From assembly GCF_007679965.1 (NCBI RefSeq), contig NZ_VEHL01000001.1, positions 124,001-188,000 of the forward strand: a stretch of DNA of 64,000 nt, in the 5' to 3' direction. This document shows, piece after piece, positions 1-7,909 of this stretch (its first letter is position 1; every line of letters starts with the position of its first letter). The stretch is from Bordetella genomosp. 13 (lineage in GTDB: Bacteria > Pseudomonadota > Gammaproteobacteria > Burkholderiales > Burkholderiaceae_B). Made by a program: the position numbers and the translations under genes. The notes under the pieces are model-generated. The model worked only from the letters and a program-made list of their open reading frames with translations, did no database searches and was not told the DNA's origin.

Positions 1-22
1 CGCGCGGCGCCCGGGCCCAGCC

Positions 23-925
23 ATGGAAAACATCCTTCGCAGACTCGACTTCACTTCGCTGCGCCTGTTCGTGGCGGTGTGCCAGGAAAACAGCATCGCG
101 CGCGCGGCGGAGCGCGAGTTCATCGCGCCGTCGGCGGTCAGCCGCCGCATCGCCGAGATGGAATCGCTGGTCGGCCTGCCGCTCATCCAGCGCCACGCGC
201 GCGGCGTCAACGTCACGCCCGCGGGCCAGGCCGTGCTGCGCCATGCGCGGCAGATCATCGGCGACGTCGAGTCCATGGCCGCCGAGCTGTCGCGCCTGTA
301 CGCGGGCGTGAAGGGCCGCGTGCGCGTGGTGGCCAACCTGTCGGCCATCGTGCAGTTCCTGCCCGAGGACGTGGCCGCCTTCCAGCGCCTGTTTCCCGAG
401 GTCGACATCGACCTGGAAGAGCAGCACAGCCCCGACGTGCTGCGCCTGGTGCGCGAGCGCGACGCCGACTTCGGCATCTGCAATCGCGTGGCCGACCTGC
501 ATGGCCTGCAGTCGCGGCCCTACCGGCGCGATCGCCTGGCCGTGATGCTGCCGTCGGGGCATCCCCGTGCCGCGAACCGGCAACTGGCCCTGCGCGACAT
601 CGCGCAGGAGACCTTCGTGGGGCTGCGCGAGAACAGCGCGCTGACGCAGCTGCTGGCCGTGCAGGCCCAGGCATTGGGCGCGACGCTGGCCGTGAAGATA
701 CGCGTGGCCAGCCTGGACGCGCTGTGCCGCATGACGCACACCGGCCTGGGCATCGCGGTGATGCCGCAGCAGGTGGCGGAGATGTACATGCAGGCGCTGG
801 ACGTGGCGGTGGTTCCGTTGGCCGACGCCTGGGCCCAGCGCGAGATCTGCATCGTGTTTCCCGCCGAGGACACGCTGTCCGCCACGGCCGGCACGCTGGT
901 GCGGTTCCTGTCGCAGCCCGCCTGA
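23..925 (+). CDS. LysR-family transcriptional regulator
   Basis: 300 aa, the usual LysR length. A winged helix-turn-helix occupies about residues 10-70 (SIARAAEREF, then APSAVSRRIAEME, ending in the typical TPAG wing), followed by a periplasmic-binding-protein-like effector domain from about residue 95. It lies 129 bp upstream of a Bug receptor and a hydratase on the same strand and probably controls them; LysR proteins usually sense a pathway substrate or intermediate. The start lies only 22 bases into the window, so upstream context and promoter are not visible. The effector is unknown. Confidence 0.9.
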   Translation: MENILRRLDFTSLRLFVAVCQENSIARAAEREFIAPSAVSRRIAEMESLVGLPLIQRHARGVNVTPAGQAVLRHARQIIGDVESMAAELSRLYAGVKGRVRVVANLSAIVQFLPEDVAAFQRLFPEVDIDLEEQHSPDVLRLVRERDADFGICNRVADLHGLQSRPYRRDRLAVMLPSGHPRAANRQLALRDIAQETFVGLRENSALTQLLAVQAQALGATLAVKIRVASLDALCRMTHTGLGIAVMPQQVAEMYMQALDVAVVPLADAWAQREICIVFPAEDTLSATAGTLVRFLSQPA

Positions 926-1054
926 GCCATCTCGGTTCGCGACGGCTGGCCTGCCGAATCGGCACTTCGGCGGCATGCCTGCCGCTACGTATAGTCGAGT
1001 CCTTGCACGACGGCACGGGGCGTCAGACCCCGCCGCGACACCAAGGAGACACGG

Positions 1055-2029
1055 ATGACCATCGCCAGATTCGTGGCGGGCTGTACGCTCGCCTGCAGCG
1101 CCCTGTTGCAGGGGCCGACGGCCGCCGCGGCGGACTACCCCGACCGCCAGATCCGCCTGATCGTGCCCACCTCGCCCGGCTCGACCGCCGACGTGGTCGC
1201 GCGCGTGGTGGCCGACGCGCTGGGCAAGTCGCTGGGACAGCCCATGATCGTGGAAAACCTGTCGGGCGCGGCCGGCATTCCGGGCACGCGCCAATTGGTG
1301 TCGGCCAGGCCGGACGGCTACACCCTGGCCATGGTGTCGTCCAACCATGCCATCAATCCCAGCCTGTACCGCAGCATGCCGTATGACACGGTGCGCGACA
1401 TCACGCCGGTGTCCGTCGTCGGCACGACGCCGCTGGTGCTGGTCACGGCCAAGGATTCGCCGTACCGCAGCGTGGCCGACCTGCTGAAGGCCGCGAAGGC
1501 CGAGCCGGGCAGGATCAACTATGGCTCATCGGGCACGGGCAGCGTGCTGCACCTGGCCGGCGAACTGCTGAAATCCCGGGCCGGCGTGGACATGATGCAC
1601 ATCCCGTACCGCGGCGGCAATGCGCTGATCACCGACGTGATGTCCGGCCAGGTGCAGACGGCCTTTCTTGCCGTGCCCTCGGTGATCGCGCAGGTGCAGG
1701 CGGGCCAGCTGCGCGCGCTGGCCGTCAGCACGCCCGAGCGCGTGCCGGTGCTGCCCGACGTGCCGACGCTGGCGCAATCCGGCGTGCCCGGCTACGCCTA
1801 CGATGCGTGGATCGCGCTGATCGGCCCGGCGAAACTGCCGGCCGACGTGGTGCGCAAGCTGCAGGCCGCCACGCAGCAGGCCATGCAGGACAAGACCGTG
1901 CTGGCCACGCTGCAGCCGCAGGGCTTCGTGGCGCAGGGCGGCACCACGGAACAGGCGGCGCAGACACTGGCCGCGGAGATCACCAGGACGCGGTCGCTGG
2001 TGACGGCCGCGGGCATTTCTCCCGAGTAG
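1055..2029 (+). CDS. Bug-family tripartite tricarboxylate transporter substrate-binding protein
   Basis: 324 aa with a signal peptide (hydrophobic stretch about residues 8-26, likely cleavage after AAA near residue 26), so periplasmic. It shows Bug/TctC hallmarks: YPDRQIRLIVP at the mature N-terminus, a PGSTADVVAR ligand-loop region, YGSSGTGSVLHL and the PYRGG motif. Bug proteins bind carboxylated solutes and hand them to TctAB-type permeases. A clear AAGGAG precedes the ATG. No permease is adjacent; the nearest tctBA lies about 4 kb downstream. It sits 3 bases before the hydratase gene, which suggests co-transcription and a di- or tricarboxylate ligand (inference). Confidence 0.9.
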   Translation: MTIARFVAGCTLACSALLQGPTAAAADYPDRQIRLIVPTSPGSTADVVARVVADALGKSLGQPMIVENLSGAAGIPGTRQLVSARPDGYTLAMVSSNHAINPSLYRSMPYDTVRDITPVSVVGTTPLVLVTAKDSPYRSVADLLKAAKAEPGRINYGSSGTGSVLHLAGELLKSRAGVDMMHIPYRGGNALITDVMSGQVQTAFLAVPSVIAQVQAGQLRALAVSTPERVPVLPDVPTLAQSGVPGYAYDAWIALIGPAKLPADVVRKLQAATQQAMQDKTVLATLQPQGFVAQGGTTEQAAQTLAAEITRTRSLVTAAGISPE

Positions 2030-2032
2030 TCC

Positions 2033-4015
2033 ATGCCGGAAACATCGATCATCGACGGCCCCGTCCGCATCCTGTTCCTGTCGCGCGATCCCGCGCGCAT
2101 CGCCGCGCAACTGGCGGGGCAACGGCTGGACGCGGCGCAGGCCGGCCCATTGCGCGACGACATCTCGACCGACGAGATCACGCCGGTCCCTATCCTGACG
2201 CACTTCGACCAGGCGCTGGGGCGCTATCCCTACACCGGCCTGCAGACGGACGGCCAGAAGCCCATCGGCGTGGATGCCATCCGGTCTTGCGGCATCAACG
2301 TGGTGGTGGGCGGCAAGCGCTATGGCAAGGGCTCGTCGCGCGAGCACAGCCCCATGGCCGAGAAATCGGCCGGCGTGCGGCTGGTGATCGCGGAAAGCTT
2401 CGAGCGCATCTACCGGCAGAATGCCGACAACATCGGGCTGTACACCAGCACGGACATGGGCCTGTTGCCGCGCCTGCTGCGCGGCGAGACGATAGCCGTG
2501 GACGAGATCGTCGCGGGCCGCGACGGCCTGGCGGCCGCGGTCGTCCATGCGGGCGGGCTGCTGGCCTTCGGTCAGGCGCACCTGCGCGATACCGCGCCGA
2601 CCGATGCGCGGGACGACCCGGACGCGCCGCCGCGCACGCTGTTCGAGAAGATCGTGCGGCGCCATCTGCTGCGCACGCCGGTGACCTCGACCGATCCCGC
2701 GACCGGCGACGGCGTCTTCGTGCGCGCCGACTGGCGCTTCATCCACGAGTACTACACGGGCATGGCCAGCCACATGCTGCACGCCCGCTTCGGCCGGCCG
2801 CTGCGGCTGGTGGACACGGACCGCATCGTGGTGTTCGAGGACCACACCTCGTACGTCGAGGAAAGCCCCAACCACGTGCGCGCCGGCATCGTGCCGAACG
2901 TCTGGGCCATGTGCCAGGCGCAGCGCGACTTCGTGCGCGACTATGGCCTGCGGCAGCACCAGACGCTGACCGAGGCGCAGGCCGCCGCCGACCCGGGCAC
3001 CAACGTGGCCGGCATCTCGCACGCCATGATGGCCGAGCATTACGCGCTGCCCGGCCAGGTGGTGGTGGGCACCGACTCGCACACGCCGCACAGCGGCGCG
3101 CTGGGCTGCGTGGCCTTCGGCGTGGGCACCACCGACATGGCCAATGCCTTCGTCACCGGGGCCGTGCGCCTGACCATGCCGGATTGCCTGCGCGTCGCGC
3201 TGGACGGCGCCCTGCCGCCTGGCGTGACGGCCAAGGACGTGGTGCTGCATCTGCTGGCCCTGCCCGAGATCCGCGCTGGCGCCGGCGTGGGCAAGGTGTT
3301 CGAGTTCACCGGGCAGGCCGTCGCGGGGATGTCCATCGACGAGCGCGCCACGCTGACCAACATGACGGCGGAGCTGGGCGGGCTGACCGGCATCGTGGCG
3401 CCGGACGCCGAAACGGTGCGCTTCCTGCGCGAACGGCGCGGCGTGCAGGCGCGGATCGAACCATGGATGCACAGCGATCCGCACGCCGTCTATGCGCTGG
3501 AGCTGCGCGTGGACTGCGGCGCGCTGGAGCCGATGGTGGCGGCGCCGGGCGATCCGGGCAACGGCATGGCGCTGTCACGCCTGGCGGTGCGGCCCCGCGT
3601 CGACATCGCCTACGGAGGCTCTTGCACGGCCGGCAAGCGCGAGGACTTCGACCATTACCACGACGTGCTGGCGTGGGCGGTGCGGCGGGGCCTGCGCCTT
3701 CCAGGCGGCGTGACGCTGTTCCTGCAGTACGGCACGACGGCGGTGCGCGACTACTGCGTGGCGCGCGGCTACGACCGGACCTTTGCCGCGGTGGGCGCGC
3801 GCATCCTGCAGCCGTCCTGCGGCGCCTGCGCCAACTGCGGACCGGGCTCGTCGACCGAGCCGTCGCAGGTCACCGTGAGCGCCATCAATCGCAATTTTCC
3901 GGGCCGCTCGGGGCCCGGCAACGTGTGGCTGGCCAGCCCCCTGACCGTGGCGGCCAGCGCCCTGGCGGGCGAGCTGGCGTCGTATGCCGAGCTGAAGGCC
4001 CGGCATCCCGACTGA
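2033..4015 (+). CDS. Single-chain aconitase/isopropylmalate-isomerase family hydratase, swivel domain first
   Basis: 660 aa. Residues about 35-185 form the small swivel (LeuD-like) domain with YGKGSSREHSP and AESFERIYRQNADN. Residues about 200-660 form the LeuC-like catalytic domain with GTDSHTPHSGALG. The [4Fe-4S] ligands appear as C531 (GSCTAGK), C596 and C599 (CGACANC), the C-xn-C-x2-C arrangement of the family. In aconitase the swivel domain is C-terminal and in LeuCD it is a separate chain; here it is fused at the N-terminus. Predicted reaction: hydration/dehydration of a di- or tricarboxylate. It follows the Bug gene by 3 bases. Exact substrate unknown; not ordinary leucine biosynthesis by context. 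Confidence 0.85.
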   Translation: MPETSIIDGPVRILFLSRDPARIAAQLAGQRLDAAQAGPLRDDISTDEITPVPILTHFDQALGRYPYTGLQTDGQKPIGVDAIRSCGINVVVGGKRYGKGSSREHSPMAEKSAGVRLVIAESFERIYRQNADNIGLYTSTDMGLLPRLLRGETIAVDEIVAGRDGLAAAVVHAGGLLAFGQAHLRDTAPTDARDDPDAPPRTLFEKIVRRHLLRTPVTSTDPATGDGVFVRADWRFIHEYYTGMASHMLHARFGRPLRLVDTDRIVVFEDHTSYVEESPNHVRAGIVPNVWAMCQAQRDFVRDYGLRQHQTLTEAQAAADPGTNVAGISHAMMAEHYALPGQVVVGTDSHTPHSGALGCVAFGVGTTDMANAFVTGAVRLTMPDCLRVALDGALPPGVTAKDVVLHLLALPEIRAGAGVGKVFEFTGQAVAGMSIDERATLTNMTAELGGLTGIVAPDAETVRFLRERRGVQARIEPWMHSDPHAVYALELRVDCGALEPMVAAPGDPGNGMALSRLAVRPRVDIAYGGSCTAGKREDFDHYHDVLAWAVRRGLRLPGGVTLFLQYGTTAVRDYCVARGYDRTFAAVGARILQPSCGACANCGPGSSTEPSQVTVSAINRNFPGRSGPGNVWLASPLTVAASALAGELASYAELKARHPD

Positions 4016-4019
4016 GGAC

Positions 4020-4580
4020 TCAGGCGGCCGGCTTGCCTTCGGTATGCCGGCGCGCCAGCACGACGATGCCGTCCTCGTCGGCATACAGCCATTGGCCGCT
4101 GCGCACGGTAATGCCGTGCAGCGTGACCTGCGGGCCCGCCGCGACGGTGGGCATGGAGGCGGCGCGGTTGGGCACGGCGTTCAGCGCGTGGATGCCCACC
4201 GGCATGCGGGCCAGTTCGCGCACGTCGCGCACGTGGCCATGGATGACGACGCCGCTCCAGCCGTTCTGCACCGCGATGCCGGCCATGCGGTCGCCCAGGA
4301 TGGCGGCGGCCGACGAACCCCCGCCGTCGACCAGCAGCACCTTGCCGTGTCCCGGCTCGGCCAGCAGCGTGGCCAGCGATACGCCGCCGCCGCCGTCGGG
4401 CGCGGGCACGGCGACGACCTGCCCGAAGTACCAGGAGCGCCCGCCGAACGCGCGATAGGCGGGCGGGAAGATGCGCAATTCCAGGGAAGGATCGTTCAGC
4501 GCCAGATCGCACAGGTCCGCGGTGGACCAGGTGGCGTCGGGCGTATTGCGATAGTCGGGCGGGATGAAGGTGTTGGACAT
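4020..4580 (-). CDS. RraA-like / class II pyruvate-aldolase-like protein
   Basis: 186 aa. It carries the RraA fold signature: LLVDGGGSSAAAILGD, then AVQNGWSGVVIHG, then VRDVRE. E. coli RraA, an RNase E inhibitor, lacks the R-D pair; the HMG/CHA aldolases of the same family keep R-D-x2-E/D, and this protein has RDVRE, so a metal-dependent aldolase or oxaloacetate decarboxylase is more likely than an RNase regulator. It converges on the hydratase gene with a 4-base gap and could act on the hydratase product (inference). An in-frame GTG lies a few codons upstream; the ATG at 4580 was chosen because it gives the family-length N-terminus. Confidence 0.75.
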   Translation of the reverse strand: MSNTFIPPDYRNTPDATWSTADLCDLALNDPSLELRIFPPAYRAFGGRSWYFGQVVAVPAPDGGGGVSLATLLAEPGHGKVLLVDGGGSSAAAILGDRMAGIAVQNGWSGVVIHGHVRDVRELARMPVGIHALNAVPNRAASMPTVAAGPQVTLHGITVRSGQWLYADEDGIVVLARRHTEGKPAA

Positions 4581-4594
4581 GTTCGACGGAGTGT

Positions 4595-5470
4595 TCACGC
4601 GGATAGCCGCGCGATGCGCGCCGTCAGCTTCTGCAGCAGGCCGCGCGGCTTGGCCTGGCGGGAGCCCACGTAGTGTTTCTGGCTGGCCTTGTTGAACGGG
4701 CCGAACGGGACGCCGTTGCGGTAGTCGTCCAGGCTGAAGCCGGCGTCCAGCGCCTCTTCGTAGTACTGCTCGAACAGCGCGGCCAGGTCTTGCCGCGCAT
4801 GCGGCACGATCTGCCCGTCGAACCAGTGGCGGCGGCCCTCGGCCTGCAGGCGCGGCAGGGCATGGCGATGCGAGAACTGGGTGCCCATGTCGGAATAGTG
4901 CAGGATGCGGATTTCGTCCAGCGGCAGGCCCTCGCCGTCGATGCAGTTGTAGCGGGCATCCATGGGCTGGATGAGCTCGGGATGCTCGACCAGCAGGCGC
5001 TTCATCTTGCGATGCGCGTGGCGGTCGGTGCGCAGCGATTCCAGCGTGGGCAGGTGCTTGCGCGCGCGTTCGCAATCCCACAGCGACACGCAGAACAGCC
5101 AGCCGTCCTGGCCGCGGCGCCTGCCCGTGAGGATGGTGCCTTCGGCCATGGGCATGTCCCAGAGTTCGGCCAGGTCGCAGCGCACCAGCATGTCGGCGTC
5201 CATGTACAGGGCACGGCCCTGGTAGCCACAGGCGGCGGGCACGGCCCAGCGGAAGGCGGAGAACGGCGTCGCCCAGTTGCCGGTGCGCCAGCCTTCGCCG
5301 TCTTCGGGATCGCTGTACCAGGGGCTGGCGGGATCGCGCGACAGGCGCATCCACGTGATTTCGACGGGGCGCGAGGTGTGTTTGCGTGCGCTGTAGTCGA
5401 GCACCATCATCTGCTCGAGATCGCAGTCATTGGGGTCGCACCCCACGAAAATCTTGATGGCGCCGCTCAT
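4595..5470 (-). CDS. Glycosyltransferase, family 8-like
   Basis: 291 aa, cytoplasmic, no signal peptide. The N-terminus IKIFVGCDPND and the YMDADMLV motif (a D-x-D that binds Mn2+/nucleotide sugar) resemble GT8-type or related retaining glycosyltransferases; ILHYSDMGTQFS and HYVGSRQ fit a C-terminal sugar-binding part. The start was set at the ATG preceded by GGAGGAAAAA, an excellent ribosome site, although the frame stays open upstream. The gene is 14 bases from the aldolase-like gene on the same strand but shares no obvious pathway with it. No other polysaccharide genes are nearby, so the acceptor is unknown. Confidence 0.7.
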   Translation of the reverse strand: MSGAIKIFVGCDPNDCDLEQMMVLDYSARKHTSRPVEITWMRLSRDPASPWYSDPEDGEGWRTGNWATPFSAFRWAVPAACGYQGRALYMDADMLVRCDLAELWDMPMAEGTILTGRRRGQDGWLFCVSLWDCERARKHLPTLESLRTDRHAHRKMKRLLVEHPELIQPMDARYNCIDGEGLPLDEIRILHYSDMGTQFSHRHALPRLQAEGRRHWFDGQIVPHARQDLAALFEQYYEEALDAGFSLDDYRNGVPFGPFNKASQKHYVGSRQAKPRGLLQKLTARIARLSA

Positions 5471-5620
5471 TTTTCCTCCGCTGGTGGTGGCTTGATGCCG
5501 ATCCCGCAATCGGTTATTGCGCCATGAATCGATGCCTACGGCAAGGGCCGATCCCGACAGCGGGCAGGGGATGTTGCCTTTATCCAAATTCGCCGCAACC
5601 GTGTAATCCCCAATCCCCCT

Positions 5621-5635
5621 ATTCCAATTTGGAAT
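5621..5635. promoter_or_regulatory. 15-bp palindrome upstream of tctBA (candidate operator)
   Basis: ATTCCAA, one central T, then TTGGAAT: a perfect 7-bp dyad flanked by C-rich and G-rich runs, between divergent genes. No regulator gene adjoins it. Operator role is an inference. Confidence 0.4.
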
Positions 5636-5722
5636 CCGGAGGGGTGAAAACACCCTGCGAAATCATGGGCTTGCGGGTTCTCAGGCCAAAACATGTCACG
5701 TACCATCCCTGCTTTCCTGCGG

Positions 5723-5749
5723 CTTTCATCCACGAAAGATAGATGAAAG
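5723..5749. promoter_or_regulatory. 8-bp inverted repeat with 11-base spacer upstream of tctB
   Basis: CTTTCATC at 5723-5730 and GATGAAAG at 5742-5749 are exact reverse complements. They lie about 85-110 bases before the proposed tctB start, suitable for a regulator-binding site or a leader hairpin. Confidence 0.4.
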
Positions 5750-5832
5750 TTCAGGCAACACGGCGTAGTGCGCAATCCGGCTTGGTCCGCCCGGCGGTTT
5801 TACCGGAGCGCCCCATCCATGGAGACAGCGGT

Positions 5833-6291
5833 TTGATAAGAAACAAACAAGACTTTTGGTCCGGCGTGATGTTCATCGCCCTGGGCTGTGGGTTTTCGCT
5901 GCAGGCCACCCAGTACAGCATGGGTACGGCGGCACGCATGGGCCCGGGTTATTTCCCTTTCTGGCTCGGCATGGTGCTGGCGCTGATGGGCGCGGTGGTC
6001 ATGCTGGGCGCGTTGGCGAAGAAGGCCACGGAAACCACCGTCGACCGCTTCGACTTCCGCATCCTGGCGCTGGTCGTCGGGTCGGTCATCCTGTACGGAG
6101 TGCTGCTGCAGTACCTCGGGCTGTACCTGTCCGTCTTCATCCTGGTCGTGGTCAGCAGCTTCGCCAGCCACGAATTCAACTGGAAGGTCGCCGTCGCCAA
6201 CGGCCTCTTCCTGGTCCTGTTCTCGTACATCGCGTTCATCCGCGGGCTGGGCCTGATCTTTCCGCTCTGGCCGAGCGTGCTGAGCAACTGA
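5833..6291 (+). CDS. tctB: Tripartite tricarboxylate transporter small membrane subunit TctB
   Basis: 152 aa with four predicted membrane segments. It opens with RNKQDFWSG, typical of TctB N-termini, followed by GMGPGYFP-like sequence (ARMGPGYFPFWLG). The start is a TTG preceded by GGAG eight bases upstream; an in-frame ATG at 5743 would add 30 residues with no membrane or family character. TctB pairs with TctA in the inner membrane to import carboxylates delivered by a Bug protein. tctA follows after 10 bases. No Bug gene is in this operon, so the receptor must be encoded elsewhere. Confidence 0.85.
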   Translation: MIRNKQDFWSGVMFIALGCGFSLQATQYSMGTAARMGPGYFPFWLGMVLALMGAVVMLGALAKKATETTVDRFDFRILALVVGSVILYGVLLQYLGLYLSVFILVVVSSFASHEFNWKVAVANGLFLVLFSYIAFIRGLGLIFPLWPSVLSN

Positions 6292-6301
6292 GGAGCGAGA
6301 T

Positions 6302-7807
6302 ATGGAACTGTTCGATCACCTGATGCTCGGGTTCTCGGTGGCGGTCACGCCCGAGAACCTGCTGTATGCCTTCCTGGGCTGCCTGCTGGGCACGCTGGTC
6401 GGCGTGCTGCCGGGCCTGGGCCCCGTGCCCACCATCGCGATGCTGCTGCCGATCACGTACGTGCTGCCCCCGGTGGCCGGCCTGATCATGCTGGCCGGCA
6501 TCTACTACGGCACGCAGTACGGCGGCTCGACCACGGCCATCCTGGTCAACCTGCCTGGCGAGACGTCGGCGGTGGTGACCGTGCTGGACGGCCACCAGAT
6601 GGCGCGCAACGGCCGGGCCGGCGCGGCGCTGTCGCTGGCGGCGGTGGGCTCGTTCTTCGCGGGCAGCGTCGCGACAATGCTGCTGGCGGCCTTCGCGCCG
6701 CCGCTGGCCGAAGTGGCTTTCGCGTTCGGTCCCGCCGAGTACTTCTCGCTGATGGCGCTGGGCCTGATCGGCGCGGTGGTGCTGGCCTCGGGCTCGCTGC
6801 CCAAGGCGATCTGCATGATCCTGCTGGGCCTGCTGCTGGGCATGGTGGGCACCGACGTCAACTCGGGCGTGGCCCGCTACGACTTCGGCATTCCCGAGCT
6901 GCAGGACGGCATCGACTTCGCCGTCGTGGCCATGGGCGTGTTCGGCCTGGCCGAGATCATGGCCAACCTGGAGCAGAAGGAAAACCGCGTCGAGATCTCC
7001 GACAAGATGGGCTCGCTGTATCCCAGCAAGCAGGAGATCCGCGAAGCCGCGCCCGCCATCCTGCGCGGCACGGCGCTGGGGTCGGCGCTGGGCATCCTGC
7101 CGGGCGGCGGTTCGGTGCTGTCGGCGTTCGCGTCGTACACGCTGGAAAAGAAGATCTCGAAGAATCCCGAGCGCTTCGGCAAGGGCCATCCGGCCGGCCT
7201 GGCGGGTCCCGAGTCCGCCAACAACGCGGGCGCGCAGACCTCGTTCATCCCGCTGCTGACCCTGGGCATCCCGGGCAACGCGGTGATGGCGCTGATGGTG
7301 GGCGCGATGACCATCCACAACATCCAGCCCGGCCCGCAGGTCATGACCAGCCACCCGGAACTGTTCTGGGGCCTGATCGCCTCGATGTGGATCGGCAACC
7401 TGATGCTGGTGGTGCTGAACCTGCCGCTGGTGGGCATCTGGGTCAAGCTGCTGAAAGTGCCCTACCGCATGCTGTTCCCGGCCATCCTGGTGTTCTGCAC
7501 CATCGGTGTGTACTCGCTGAACTACAACACCTTCGACATCTTCATGTTCGCCGCCTTCGGCATCGTGGGATACCTGTGGAGCAAGCTGGGCTGCGAAGGC
7601 GCGCCGCTGCTGCTGGGCCTGGTGCTGGGACCGATGATGGAAGAGAACTTCCGCCGCGCGCTGCTGCTGTCGCGAGGAGACTTCTTCACCTTCGTCGAGC
7701 GTCCTCTGTCGGCCTCGCTGCTGGGCGCCGCGGCCGTCCTGCTGATCCTGGTGGCCCTGCCGGCCCTGCGCAAGAAGCGGGAAGAAGCATTCGTCGACGC
7801 AGATTGA
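6302..7807 (+). CDS. tctA: Tripartite tricarboxylate transporter large permease TctA
   Basis: 501 aa, very hydrophobic, with the twelve or so membrane segments of TctA. Family sequence is clear: GVLPGLGPVPTIAMLLP near residue 40, YYGTQYGGSTTAIL, and the second-half repeat ILPGGGSVLSAFASY. It couples cation gradients to import of citrate-like or other carboxylates presented by Bug receptors. It sits 10 bases after tctB and is followed by a good rho-independent terminator, so tctBA is a two-gene unit. Confidence 0.95.
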   Translation: MELFDHLMLGFSVAVTPENLLYAFLGCLLGTLVGVLPGLGPVPTIAMLLPITYVLPPVAGLIMLAGIYYGTQYGGSTTAILVNLPGETSAVVTVLDGHQMARNGRAGAALSLAAVGSFFAGSVATMLLAAFAPPLAEVAFAFGPAEYFSLMALGLIGAVVLASGSLPKAICMILLGLLLGMVGTDVNSGVARYDFGIPELQDGIDFAVVAMGVFGLAEIMANLEQKENRVEISDKMGSLYPSKQEIREAAPAILRGTALGSALGILPGGGSVLSAFASYTLEKKISKNPERFGKGHPAGLAGPESANNAGAQTSFIPLLTLGIPGNAVMALMVGAMTIHNIQPGPQVMTSHPELFWGLIASMWIGNLMLVVLNLPLVGIWVKLLKVPYRMLFPAILVFCTIGVYSLNYNTFDIFMFAAFGIVGYLWSKLGCEGAPLLLGLVLGPMMEENFRRALLLSRGDFFTFVERPLSASLLGAAAVLLILVALPALRKKREEAFVDAD

Positions 7808-7854
7808 CACCGCCCGCGAAGGCATAGAACAAAGCTGTTTGCAGTTGGCTCCTG

Positions 7855-7892
7855 GCTCGGGCGCGTGTTGCACGCCCCGGGCTTCTTTTTTT
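7855..7892 (+). terminator. Rho-independent terminator after tctA
   Basis: A GC-rich hairpin (GCTCGGGCGCGTG / CACGCCCCGGGC with small mismatches, loop TTG) is followed directly by TTCTTTTTTT. It lies between convergent tctA and nadM. Confidence 0.75.
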
Positions 7893-7909
7893 GTCCGGCG
7901 CGCGCGTGC

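Larger units (their letters stand above)
5471..5832. other. Intergenic region between divergent glycosyltransferase and tctBA
   Basis: A 362-base stretch with no convincing gene, noticeably less GC-rich than its surroundings. It holds two inverted repeats (listed separately) and probably promoters for both divergent units. An open frame runs into tctB from an ATG at 5743, but its first 30 codons do not resemble TctB and the ribosome site favours the later start. Confidence 0.6.

Noticed and set aside
5743..5832. ATG start for tctB at 5743
   Set aside because: The extra 30 residues are not TctB-like, and the GGAG-spaced TTG at 5833 starts the conserved RNKQDFWSG.
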